Source: Diphasiastrum complanatum
Taxonomy: Eukaryota; Streptophyta; Lycopodiopsida; Lycopodiales; Lycopodiaceae
Reading direction: 5' to 3'
Length of the DNA stretch: 64,000 nt
Assembly: GCA_029204225.1 (NCBI GenBank)
Contig: CM055099.1
Span: 64,229,614-64,293,613 of the forward strand
Of the stretch, positions 11,231 through 22,199 are shown in pieces. Position numbers and translations under genes: made by a program. Below the pieces are notes generated by a model, which had not been told where the DNA came from, ran no database searches, and saw only the letters and a list, made by a program, of their open reading frames with translations. Positions within the stretch are counted from its first letter, which is position 1. Every line of letters begins with the position of its first letter.

Positions 11231-12889
11231 CGTAATTGAATGGATGAAGGACCTAACTGACAGACAATTGGATCCTGAGTTTGATTAAAGTAATATGAAA
11301 ACTTTTCATCTTAACTTGCTTTCATCAAAGCAGGCAATCAATACTTATAATATATTGTGTGCAATCAACCATTTTGTATATGTCCCACTTCTCTTACTCT
11401 TCGTTCCGGTACTTATTTGGTTCTGCCCATAATTTAGTTGTTTTAGCTCACTACAATGTCCCCTACCCTTCATTGAGATGATTTAACCTGCGAATCAGAA
11501 TATGCATTAGAATAGGAACAAATGAAGCTTCATATACTGTAACTGGATGATTGGAATTGGAGTTTCTGATGGTGTTTGCGAGTTAGATAATTTGCTGATT
11601 TAGCTGCCTGATTTTGAAAATCAAAAAATTGGTTTTGGTAGAATTGGACTTATATAGCTTATTACCTTTAGTTTTTGTGTTATTGAACAATTTGCTAACA
11701 GATCATTTGTATGCCAAGTATATTTAATCAAGGCATAGCCAATTCATCAAACATTCTTTGCAGCTCATACTCCTTGAACACATTACATCACTATTATTTA
11801 AAACACAAGGTTGGAAGGTGAAATCTTTAAGTGCTACATCACCATAAACAATTAGAGTTTTCAAAACATTCAATTCTTGATGTGGGAGCTTTGAACACCA
11901 CAATGTGCATAAAGCTTAGCCATACTTGTGTTGGCTTATATTTTCAAGAAAATTTTGAGCCTCAAAGCGTTGTCATCTAACCTAAGATTGACAATTAGCT
12001 ACATACGCACCCACACACTTATTCAACTAAAAGTTAGCAAAAGAATGATTCTCCATGTGAGTTACATGTCTTTTCCTCATCTCCTAGCCTAAAAAATATG
12101 TGTTATGACTTGCTTGTATTATCCACATTCTCCTCTTCAAAGGCAACATCCTTAGAAATGTGAACTTTCTTTGACTTAGGAATGTATACCCTATAAGCTT
12201 TACTTACTTCACATAGCCAACAAAGATTCCAGTCAAGAATCCAAAAGATGAGTTGACATAGCAAGTACCACCAAAGAGATCACACTTGTTCTACCCACAA
12301 TTTAATGAACTTTCGAACACTCATAAGATTGAAACACACTCTTGAAAATTTTACCAACTTCAAAATTAAGAGATCCTATCAACTTTAGGTTTTCACAAAA
12401 ATGCAATATATTAAATCAAGCAAAAGCTAGAATCTTGATACATCTACTAATAGAATGCAACATCGACAATCATGAGAAATTTTTGTCTCTACTTTCCAGT
12501 AAGTGGATTAAAAAATCGGCTTACACCAAGTGATTTGACCTAAAATGAAACTAGGATTACAAAGATCCACTTTCTACACTTGAAAATGCTTGATTTGAGA
12601 TAGAAACCACTCCAACTCCACAGAGAATTGATGGCGCCCCAAAAATCCACCTACAGATTTGGAAAATCCACCAACTTTAGCCTAAAACCTACTCCTATGA
12701 AAAAAAAATCAGATCCAACACATACTTAATGGATCAATAGGATCTTGGCTATATTTGGGTGCACATCTAGATTCATCTACAAGCTAGAAATCATGCATCT
12801 ACCATGCTAGAACTTAAAAATACATGAAGATCTGATCAAAATCACTAAGATATGATATAGAGCTATCTCTTTCTGTACAAAATTAGTAT
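11231..12889. other. Stretch without a recognised gene
   Basis: AT-rich, only short frames, no motif or terminal repeat that I can support. Confidence 0.5.
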
Positions 12890-13440
12890 CACACTGTCCT
12901 TTCTGAGGACGATCATGAAATGATGGCCCAACTTTACTAGAGAGCGGCCTTTATGTCCTCTTGGGAAGACCTGGGAAAGAAGATGAGCGAGCAGAAATAG
13001 ACTGCAAGGCGACGAGGTGAGCAAGACTCGCAGCAGGTTCTCAAGCAAGCTGGGATGTAGAGCCATCGAGAGATCTCCAATTTTGCGAAATAATTTTGCG
13101 GCCAATAAGCACTTGGTTTTATGAAAGCGACTAAAGATCCACGCTTTTCCAAGTGCCAAGCGAAACCAGGTCGTTCTACATGTGTTGCAGTGGGTCCTGC
13201 AACAGATTAGGGGGGGGATGATGTTGGCAAAATCCAAGGAACCCCCAAGATGCCGAACTAAGCTGTATGAAAACCACCTCTCACCCTAGATTGAGGAGGT
13301 CTCAGAAGGAAGAGAAGAGGTAGAAGATGAGAGCCGAGGAATACTAGCTAGGTATACAGTTCTGCGTTATGTGAGCCTCATGGTGAATCCCAAAGAAGGA
13401 ATGACCATGTAGGAGCTAGTAGTATTTCTAGGCAATGTAA
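12890..13440 (-). repeat. Dispersed repeat family, copy 1 (inverted relative to copy 2)
   Basis: The minus strand of this interval matches the plus strand of about 37310-38060. Shared landmarks are CTTGGAAAAGC, AGGAGCTAGTAGTATTTCTAG, the GATGATGTTGGC block and the end near AAGGCCGCTC. Homology is clear but broken by indels. The class is unknown; it could be an untranslated part of an LTR element. Confidence 0.6.
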
Positions 13441-14290
13441 TAAATGTGGACCTCTCTTAAATAAACTAGATGGCAGCTTTCTTGAGTGAATCTCTTATGA
13501 ACATGCATTTCTTTCTCTTGTTTGTGGTTGTGGAATAGATTAAATTTTCTGCCTTCTCTCATTCTTGCAATGTGGATTAGAGTGGAATAGATTTCTTGTT
13601 TGTTTGAAGTAGTTTCAGCATTCAAGTAAACTAAACAGGCTGAGATTGTGGTGTAGATCTTGCATATTCTTGATATCTCAGTTCTTGATGTTCTTGAAGA
13701 ATTAAGAGATGGGTGTTTCTTGATCTTCAGATTGTCATTATGCTGATAGATAATTAGTTTCTTGTTTCTTATTTCAGATCAGTAGGTTAATCTGAGTGCT
13801 TTGTTGTTTCCTGAATATTTAGAGTTAATTAGAAGCAAGGATCATTTGGTTATTCACTTGTTCTAAAAGTAGATCTTTCGGTGAATGGTTTTCAGTTGCA
13901 TGTGAACCCGTGTGCATGTATCTGGAGTGAACGAATCTTAATCATCCCACTGACGGGCTGGAAAACATGTCTAAATGATGAGAAACCCTTCTACCTGAAC
14001 CGACTTAATCCAGGAAGATATCACTAAACGAGCCAATTACCTGAAATGGGCAGAAACACCCGATTTCCAGAGACAAGGAAATCAAGAAGACCAAAAAAAA
14101 TCGCGTTCGCAGATTTTTGGTAGGAATATGTGAACATAAGCACTAGAAGTTTATGAAAATGTTAAATTTTTAGAAGTGTTTACAATTGAATGAAGGAGTG
14201 TTGGGATTATAATTCCACTTGAAACTCTTTATGTCATAGCCAATATGTTTGTCATTGACACTGAAGGCTATTATCGCAAAATAGGTGCTT

Positions 14291-14440
14291 GAGAAAGGAG
14301 GATCTTGGCATGAGTTTTTGCGACTAGCATTATGGGCTTACCGCACCGCATATAAGATATCTACAGGTTATACGCCGTTTTAGTTGGTCTATGGCACAGA
14401 TGCAATCATGCCGCATGAATTCATTCTACCAACTCTGCAC
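14291..14440 (+). pseudogene. Gypsy (Ty3) integrase fragment
   Basis: A 50-codon frame encodes SWHEFLRLALWAYRTAYK, STGYTPF, a TAG in place of the usual Gln, LVYGTDAIMPHEF and ILPTLH. This is the C-terminal part of a Gypsy integrase core, where the W-AYRT-----TGY-PF-LVYG series is characteristic. The in-frame TAG and the lack of flanking pol sequence show it is a relic. It directly abuts the Copia relic on the opposite strand. Confidence 0.85.
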
Positions 14441-14459
14441 ATCCAAACGACGTATAATT

Positions 14460-15600
14460 TGGTACATGATGAGTCCTCACGTGAACGGGTAATTACCTTG
14501 GAAAATTGGAGGAACATCGAGGTTATGGATACTAAATGAATTGGGTGATTAAACAGCAACAGGCCCAGTGGTTCATTAAACATATACATGAGTGGGACCT
14601 TAAAAAATGATTGAGCCTTGATGGCTCCATCTTGATACTCAAGGTTCTTCTTGGAGTCCTCGGTCTTGAGCTTGCTCCTCCACTTGACTTGATTCCAAAC
14701 CATCAATGAATTGAATAAGGTGTCGATCCAAAGGTCCTTCTTCAAGTTTACAAATCTTCCACTCTTGAAAGATCACATTTCCATCATTGACAACTTCTTT
14801 GGTGGAAAACAAGTAGATTCTACAATCTCTACTTGAAGATCAAAACACTACCATTATTCCTATCATTAAAATAGGATGATCTTTGGTTCTTACACTGGAA
14901 TGATCATGCTCAAAGCATGTGAACCCAAAGATTTCCAATACAAATGATGTTTCATCTTTTATGACACTATTCAAACTATTACAAAAATAGTTATCCAATG
15001 AAATTGCTTTATGAACACAAATGGAGATTTGAAAGCATCTAAATTCATTGTCTTGTCATAAAGAGTACTAAACATCATAGATCTTAAAGATAAACAACAA
15101 GTCACTCCATGTCTACTAATACTATCCAGCAAGTATTTAAAAATAGTAGACTCTCCAATGCTCGCCATCCTTGCAAGATGCACACTTGAATGAAAAATTT
15201 GCATGCAATTTGATGACTCAGCCTTTGTCATTGAGGACCTCCTTCAAACTTTCATGCTTTGAGGCTGATCCTCAAGATCTTCCTCCTTTTGATGCTCCTC
15301 CTCAATGTAAGCAAGATCATACTTTGCCAAGATCTCCTCTTGAGTGATCTCCTCCTTTGCCAAGCTCACACTCTCAAAAGCAACACTAGCTTCCAAGTTA
15401 AACAATCTTCCATGTTTAAATCCCTTTGCAATGCATACATAATTCTTAAAAATAGAACAAACACCATGCTCAAATTGGACATCCAAACCACTTTCCAAAA
15501 GTTGACCAACACTTAGCATATTCTTGGTGATTGATGGTACATAAAGGACATTTTCTAGATCCATAGTTATTGAGGATTCTAGATACAAAGAGATGGTACC
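14460..15600 (-). pseudogene. Degenerate Copia pol fragment
   Basis: On the minus strand the protease end is at 15560-15480 (LENVLYVPSITKNMLSVGQL). After decayed sequence, the integrase C-terminal region appears near 14930-14760 (LEIFGFTCFEHD, SSSRDCRIYLFSTKEVVND). The pattern FG...CF...H then K-VV--.DV-F is typical of Copia integrase ends. Several stops and frame changes are present and no LTR is recognised. Confidence 0.7.
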
Positions 15601-16430
15601 AATATCATCTATCCTACACTCTTCATCACTTGCAGTAAAGACAAAATTTTTAGATGTAAAAGCTACTACTTAAGTATTGTGGATTGTGGAAGATTACCAA
15701 GAAAATCAATGACTTAGCTTGTAAGTTACAGCTACTAGAGGGATGTAAAGTACATCCAATTTTCTATGTAAGCAGATTGAAAAAGTGCCTGCTCAAGATT
15801 GATAAACTGTGACTCACAAACTCCAAAAGTTTATGCAAAAAGCCAAATTTTGTGATTGATACCTTTTCTATGGGAGTGGTCATCATAGACAGATTAGATT
15901 TTGCGTCAATATAGTCCTCGTATCGTAGAACTGCTCCTAGGATAAGTGTGTTTTACAATACACCAAATATGTCACTTTATTGATAACTTTAATGCTTTGA
16001 AGTGAGAGTGATTGAAAATAAAGGTCTTGCCCTTATTCAAGGTGAATTCTACAATGGGACGACATTATAGCTTCATACTTGATTCTTGATAGATAGATCC
16101 CAACGCATGGTTGCTAATAACTGAAAATGCTTCACAATGAGAGTAAATGAGAATAAAATACTGCAAAATTTGGATCCTAAAAGTAAAGCTTACTTATCAT
16201 GGGAGGAGGGGCGTGTGGGAAGCGATAGGCTATAAATTTGTTGAGGGTTTCCTTGTAGGTTAGAATCTTGCTTGTCCCAAAGACAAAGTCTACTCTGCAT
16301 TTGATAAATAAAATGAAGGACTTGAATTCTCAGTGCCTTTGAACCATCTCTTCTCACCGTCTTATGCCTTGAGTAGGTACAAATCTCCATTTGCCATTAT
16401 CCTACTATAAGTTGGACCTCAATCTCTGCT
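15601..16430. other. Stretch without a recognised gene
   Basis: No coding motif, RNA gene or terminal repeat supported. Confidence 0.45.
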
Positions 16431-16604
16431 ATTTTCTTAAACATTGGTCGAAAAGACCGACCCTATTGAACCCTCTAAGCATGACTGTATTGTTAGCCCC
16501 ATCAAACAAAAGGCACAATTTTCTTAAACATTGGTCAAAAGACCGACCCTACTGAACCCCCTAAGCATGACTGTATTGTTAGCCCCATCAAACAAAAGGC
16601 ACAA
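16431..16604. repeat. 87-bp direct tandem duplication
   Basis: Two adjacent copies start at 16431 and 16518 and share TTCTTAAACATTGGTC, GACCGACCCTA and GCATGACTGTATTGTTAGCC. They differ by only a few substitutions and a one-base indel, so the duplication is fairly recent. Confidence 0.92.
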
Positions 16605-17439
16605 TTTACTGCAGGTTGTGATCATCTCTGGCACCCTATAAATTGTCATTGAGCTCCATGGGTTGTGATTCTCCATTTCTTTTAAAAAAAACCCAATTTC
16701 TTTTTAGACAAGCTATGGCTTTGAGCTTCACAAATCCCTCTATCCTTAGGATAGGGTAGTATCATCTTGGATTGGATACTCGTGCCATTCCTTGTATTCA
16801 TAGTCCCTGATAGTGGTAGCATTTGTAGCATAGGCAACTAGACAGTAGGCCCTCCGGCTGGTAGATCTATGGTTGTGAGCATAGCATTTTATAGTCTCCG
16901 TGGTCTAGGTTAATTGTTCTTTCAAACAATAAACCCTTAACAAGCTCAATAGACACACCAACGTTGGCTAGGGTTGGTTCTGACAAAAACCCTCCAAAAA
17001 TGCGTCAGAAGGGGGTGAGGAGTGTTGGATTCGCATGCGCAGTGGAATGAATGCTTGTATTGGGAATTAGTTTATCAACTCTGATACCTCTCTTGCTAAA
17101 TGTGAGATCCAGTCGAGAGAAAAATCAACATATAAATCATTGCAGGATCTTTACCAATCCATTGATTTAGACTATTACTTAGATTGACAAGAGGAATATC
17201 TTGGTAGATGTCGATGACAACCATGAAGGGAGCGAAACAATTAGGCGTAAAAAATATGATTGAGTCTTTTTCTCAAAGATTGATAGCCTTTAATGCGGTG
17301 ATAGGGCAGCTTTAGTCCTATTGCCATTGAAGCAGTTGCTCATCTAAAAGTTGTTGAGAAAGTGATTGATGGAAAGAAATATTAAGATCCGAATATTCTT
17401 ACTTACACAGCCGATGGTGATGAAGGTAGCACGGAAATT
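16605..17439. other. Stretch without a recognised gene
   Basis: No supported gene. A CTCTGATACC near 17080 resembles a reverse-complement tRNA-iMet primer-binding site, but no LTR could be matched to it. Confidence 0.4.
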
Positions 17440-17967
17440 ACATCCAAAGGGATGACTAGACAATAGACAAGTTAACTTTAGTGTTAGAGAGATAAAAGGC
17501 CTTTTTTTCATTAACATTTTGGGTAAAAATTCATCTGATAACGCCACCTACCGGTAGTCTTATCAGAACAATGAATGGTTGGCCTTAGTCATTGGGTTGA
17601 CCTGTTGCCTTACGGTTAGGGCATGTGCCCATGGCTCATACTTCAAAAGACAATATGGCTTGCATGCCAAGATCTTCTCACATGCTTGGGAGTACTACTA
17701 GGTGGCTGTCACATTGGAGTGTCTTTTCTAAGTCATTACGAATGCGACCATTGAAGTGTCTCGATTGATGCGAAAGCAAGGCCTTTATGCATTTGAGGGT
17801 GCTGCAATCTTCACCATTCTAGCAAGTCGCTCTTTGTGTGAGTAGAGAAGGAGATGGATTCAGCTATGGCAAAGTGTGATCCAAGTCAGTTTGCTGAATA
17901 TGTGTCTGGAAAAGGTTGGATAAGGTTGAAAGTTGTAGGATTGCTGCCCTTTGCTGCACAGTCATGG
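17440..17967 (+). pseudogene. Left half of an older decayed coding element (host of the LTR nest)
   Basis: Plus-strand sequence with broken open frames, for example LMRKQGLYAFEGAAIF near 17770 and a frame from 17854 that is still open at 17967. The 15.6-kb LTR nest begins at 17968. If the nest and one CATGG are removed, this last frame continues at 33559 for 25 more codons, and coding-like sequence goes on to about 35250. I do not recognise the protein; it is probably an internal region of an older retroelement or a decayed gene. Confidence 0.5.
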
Positions 17968-19202
17968 TGTTGTAAAGCTACCTTTACAAGCTTTACTTCC
18001 GGCGCCAGCAATGTTTCCAGCGCCAGCAGCACCCCTCTTGCTCCCGATGCCACCGGTGCCGGGGCCGGCGCCGCTCCTGGCGCCACTATGACTCCAGCCG
18101 GTGCCAAGTGCCTATGGCTGAAAATCTTTGATCGGTTCTAGCGAAGTCCAGATAGCTCAGATCGATGTGCAATCACCTCACACGATCTAGGCATGATTAA
18201 AGGAAGCCTGGGGATCAAGAAATTCTAGAGAGAGAAAATAACTTTCTAGAGAGAGAAAATCCTAGAGAGAGAAAACATGCTTTAGCAGCCTGGGTAGAGT
18301 ACTTGGTATCAGGGGAAGTGGCGAATCCCACCAATACTATAGGGGAGTGCAGGTTGCGACTCAGGGCGAGCTCCAACCAAGTCTCAGCCTCCCTTGCTGG
18401 AATGTTGTCCTGGCACTCGCCTTGGCATGCCAGCGCCCCGGAGACTAGGGGTCGGTCACACACTTGAAATGTTACCTTCTCAGATTTATCAATAAAGTGG
18501 GTTTTTCCTCAAACTAACTCTAATTACCTTCTGGGTTTCAATGTTCGATAAAAGCGCCAGTTGTAAGGCCGCTTCAAACTTTTTTATTTGGCACATAGCT
18601 GAGGGTCGTATCCCGGGACGCCAGCGGTATGCCGTCGGGACCATTCGGTCCATGGCGCCAGCGGTATGCTGTAGGGACCATTTGGTCTAGAAACTGGTTG
18701 TCTGCATATCTGTCGCGGCTTGTGGTTCTGAGTGTTCCTTGCATGAACATGAATGGGTTAAGCTCTTGGGGAACGGGCTCTAACGTGTCGGCTGAGTTGG
18801 ATGGCTTGCTTGGTTGGAAGTTACTTGTTTATGGCTGTCCAGTTTGGCGTGGTGCCAGGTTGGCTTCCAGCGCTCGTGACGAAGCTTTCAGTTGGTTAAG
18901 TCTGATGTAAGTCAGACCACTTGCTTGGAATGGATGTTACTTGTTTGTAACGAAGCTTCGAGTTGGTTAAGTTTGATGTATGTCGGGCGGCTTGCTTGGA
19001 GGGTAGTTACCCACATCGGGACCCCCGATCTGGCATGGCGCCAGGTTGGATCTCAATGTTGGTTTCTGAACTTCCAGTTGGTTAAGTCTGATCGTTGTTG
19101 GCGAGTTGGTTGCTTGTATGTCAAGTGGGTTTGGACGGCAAGAGTTGAAGGCTGGGAAGCTAAGTCGTGGTTCTCGGCTCCCTTTGGGATACCTGCGCTA
19201 CA
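17968..19202 (+). mobile_element. 5' LTR of the outermost LARD-like element (element A)
   Basis: 1235 bp, starting TGTTGTAAAGC and ending GCGCTACA, so it has the TG...CA ends of an LTR. It is preceded by CATGG (17963-17967) and followed after two bases by a primer-binding site. The first 150 bp are rich in GGCGCC palindromes. A TCAATAAAG polyadenylation-like signal lies near 18490. At least four other near-complete copies of this LTR lie in the next 15 kb. Confidence 0.93.
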
Positions 19203-19204
19203 TG

Positions 19205-19217
19205 TGGTATCAGAGCC
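19205..19217 (+). other. Primer-binding site, initiator tRNA-Met type
   Basis: TGGTATCAGAGCC lies two bases after the LTR end. It is the standard plant retrotransposon primer site complementary to the 3' end of initiator tRNA-Met. It fixes the LTR boundary and the plus orientation. Confidence 0.95.
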
Positions 19218-19292
19218 GACTGGCCAGTCAGCTATGCGAATCTCACGAAAATGGCCACTGTTTGGGGTTCATCAAGACAACTGTGGTGCAAG

Positions 19293-19680
19293 GTGCTGCC
19301 CACAGTGTAAGCACGGGTGCATCCACGGTCGGGGTGGTCGGTAGAACGGGGGACTTGATGAGTCAAGGTGCTGCCCTTGAGGTGTAAGCACGGTCAGTTC
19401 TCGCCGTTCGGGCCTGGCGTTGTCTGCATGTAGAACAGATGAGGCAGTGTGCTGCCATTAGGTTGGTGTAAGCACGGTCTATGCCTTGTGGGGTGCGGGG
19501 TGACATATTCGAACTGTACGAGTTAACCATTGATACAGAAATGCTGCTCGAATCTGGGTGTAAAGCATGGGTGGTTAGCTGTCGGTGCGGGATATCTGCC
19601 GATTGTTTAGTTATAAGGGCTATCGACCAAAAAGTGGTGGGGCTTGACTGAGGCAATGTGCTGCTTAATGGTGAAAGCAC
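19293..19680 (+). promoter_or_regulatory. Five repeated stem-loop motifs in the element leader
   Basis: The motif GTGCTGC, a 12-17 base loop, then AGCACGG occurs at 19293, 19368, 19449 and 19658, with a fifth variant (ATGCT...AGCAT) at 19541. The 5-base arms are complementary. The same five units recur in reverse complement at about 31150-31530 in another copy. Position just after the primer-binding site suggests a structured RNA leader (dimerisation or packaging); that role is inference. Confidence 0.6.
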
Positions 19681-21468
19681 GGATAGTTGGAGGGGTGTTC
19701 TATGTGGGCTGATTCTGTGATCGATCTGTATGGGCGCGGCTAGGCAAAGGTCCGTTGGCAGGACCATCTCAAAGGGGGACCTTGTCTTTGTTACCTGTTA
19801 GTAAACCTGCCTGAGTGTCTTGCTTGCATGTATTCGTGGTGAGTCTTAGTACTTTCTTGCATGATTGCTTGTGATACAAGGAGATGATTGCTCGAGAAGG
19901 AACCTTTCTTTTGAAGGTTGACACCATCAAACAAAGAGGACTACAGAAGCTGTTGGCCAAATTCGCAGTTGAAGTACTCGCACGTGAACGACAACGAAAT
20001 GACTCGATGTTTGCAAAGGATGGATGGCTAGCCTATTTCCTGGGTTAGTTTCATTTGCGACAACGCCCACCAGACGTTGGAAAGGGCAATTTCAGGGGAG
20101 ATCTTCTATGGAGCATTTGGTCTTCATTTGGGACGGCCACCTTCGGAACTGAAACTCACTAAGCATGGGTGATATCCAATATCAGTTGGGTTTTTCCTCA
20201 AAGGGGAAAGACTAGGATCCTCTTCAGAGATTGGCAACAAGTTGGATCGAGCCATAATCCTAGTAGCTGGGAAGCAAAGTGTTGGAAAGGCTTTTTGTCC
20301 AAAGAACTCTACTCTAAGTCCGGTCAGCTGATTTTATAAGCAAGAGGGGAACTATCACACACACCTCTCTTTTGGGGCAAATTTTAAATGAAAGTTGATC
20401 AAAACGGGAGCAAATTCAAGGTGACCTAGCCATACTCACACGAGGAGACTGGCGAACTTTGGACCTAATAAGTTGACAAGTTTTTGTTGCGGAAGGGAAA
20501 GCTTGTTATAGGCTTTCTCTGGACCAGCAATGATGAGGAGACATAATGAGTACGCTGACTTGTGTTACGTGTAAGGCAACTGATCAATGAAGGAACTGTG
20601 AAAGTTGAGTCTTGCACGAGAGACTTGGTACTTCGAACAGACGCTAAGGGACAGTTCGTGTTGAGATCGGACTAGTGCAAACTCTACGTGCATGTGTCTG
20701 ATTCAAAGAGAGCTACTTGAAGCCAAGCTAGATGTACACTCCTTGTTTTGACTGTGAGGCAACTGACCAGTGATGGAATTGTGAAAGTCTAGTTTTGCAC
20801 GACGGACATGGCGCTTCAAACAAACACGAAGAGATAGTTCGTATGCGGATCAAACTGGTGCGACCCCTTGGCTCTCCATGAGGTCAATGGTTACATTTGG
20901 ATTGATTTAAAGACAGCTACTTTAAGCTAAGTGAGAGGTGCATTGCGGAGTACTCAATCTTTGCCTACCTCAAAGAGCCAAAAATGAAAAGTATCAAGAT
21001 CAGGCTGGGACAAGGAGAGAAATCAAGGTGCAAAAGCAACAAGGCACGGAGTGGACCATAAAGTGGGCAATCAAACGATAAATCCTTTGGCTCAGGGAGC
21101 CTTGATACCTGTGCGGAACTAATCAAATCTGGAGCTCAGGGAGCTCAACACAAAGTGCATCAAGGACAAATCAGAAGCGACAGGGGCGAACATTTCACAG
21201 AAAGACCTCTGTCACTAGTTAATAAGGTTCTTGGATTTTACGTAAGCGATATAAAATCTACGCTTTTCCCAGACAAAGAGATATTTTCAAATTATGTAAT
21301 GTTTCAGTACAAAGAGTTGAGCCTCCGACTTGTGGTGTGCCAACTTCAATGTTAATAAAAAGTGACCAGTAAATTGAGTATTGTGCCAAGTAGCTTAAAT
21401 GTATAATTATTTTAATTGGGAGAGACCTTTACTTTAATCTGACATCTGATGAGGACATCAGATTTTAT

Positions 21469-21482
21469 AAAGGTGGGGTGGA
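21469..21482 (+). other. Polypurine tract
   Basis: AAAGGTGGGGTGGA immediately precedes an LTR start. The reverse complement sits next to the minus-strand LTRs at 26024-26037 and 29299-29312, as expected for the plus-strand primer of the family. Confidence 0.9.
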
Positions 21483-22199
21483 TGTTGTAAAACTACCTTT
21501 ACAAGCTTTACTTCTGGTGCCAAATTGTTGTAAAGCTACCTTTACAAGCTTTACTTCCGGCGCCATCGGCGCCAGCTATGTCCCCGGCGCCAGCAGCGCC
21601 CCTGCTGCTCCCGGCGCCACTGTGACCAGAATCCAGCCGGCGCCAAGTTCCTATGGCTGAAAATCTTTGATCGGTTCTAGCGGAGTCCAGAGAGCTCAGA
21701 TCGATGTGCAATCACCTCACACGATCTAGGCATGATTAAAGGAAGCCTAGGGATCAATGAAATCTAGAGAGAGAAAATGACTTTCTAGAAAGAGAAAATC
21801 CTAGAGAGAGAAAAACATGCTTTACCAGCTTGGGTAGAGTGCTTGGTATGAGGGGGGTGCCGAATCACACCAATACTATAGGGGAGTGCGGGTTGCGACT
21901 CAGGGCGAGCTCCAACCAAGTCTCAGCCTCCCTTGCTGGAATGTTGTCATGGCGCTCGCCTTGGCATGCTAGCGCCCCGGAGACTAGGGTCGGTCACACA
22001 CTTGAAATGTAACCTTCTCAGATTTATCAATAAAGTGGGATTTTCTTCAAACTGACTCTGATTACCTTCTGGGTTTCAGTGTTCGGTAAAAGCGCCAGTT
22101 GTAAGGCCGCTTTCAAAATTTTTAACTTGGCACATAGCTGAGGGTCATATCCCGGGACGCCAGCGGTATGCCGTTGTTGGCGAGTTGGCTGCTTGTATG
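21483..22199 (+). mobile_element. Start of element A 3' LTR interrupted by a second plus-strand LTR (LTR B)
   Basis: 43 bp of LTR (21483-21525) are followed by a second LTR start, TGTTGTAAAG, at 21526. LTR B runs to 22199, lacks about 480 bp at 22174/22175, and resumes at 24301-24382 after the nested minus-strand element. The missing rest of the outer LTR seems to resume at 24383. The simplest reading is a solo LTR inserted near the start of the 3' LTR, although the five bases at its two ends (CAAAT and CACTG) do not match. Confidence 0.65.

Larger units (their letters stand above)
19203..21482 (+). mobile_element. Internal region of element A, no gag-pol
   Basis: About 2.28 kb between primer-binding site and polypurine tract. 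No protease, reverse transcriptase, integrase or gag motif is visible in any frame, and the same region is non-coding in the two minus-strand copies (26.0-28.1 and 29.3-31.6 kb). Non-coding conservation with long LTRs is the definition of a LARD-type non-autonomous element, which would need proteins from another element. Confidence 0.85.

Noticed and set aside
12863-13237. 124-codon minus-strand frame
   Set aside because: Falls within a dispersed repeat and is not conserved as a frame in the copy at 37.3-38.0 kb.
17070-17100. Primer-binding-like CTCTGATACC
   Set aside because: No LTR end with TG or CA could be placed next to it.
19541-19568. True compensatory base change in the fifth stem-loop (ATGCT...AGCAT)
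   Set aside because: The C to T arm change could be CpG decay, and the other copy reads ATGCT...AGCAC, so two copies do not prove covariation.
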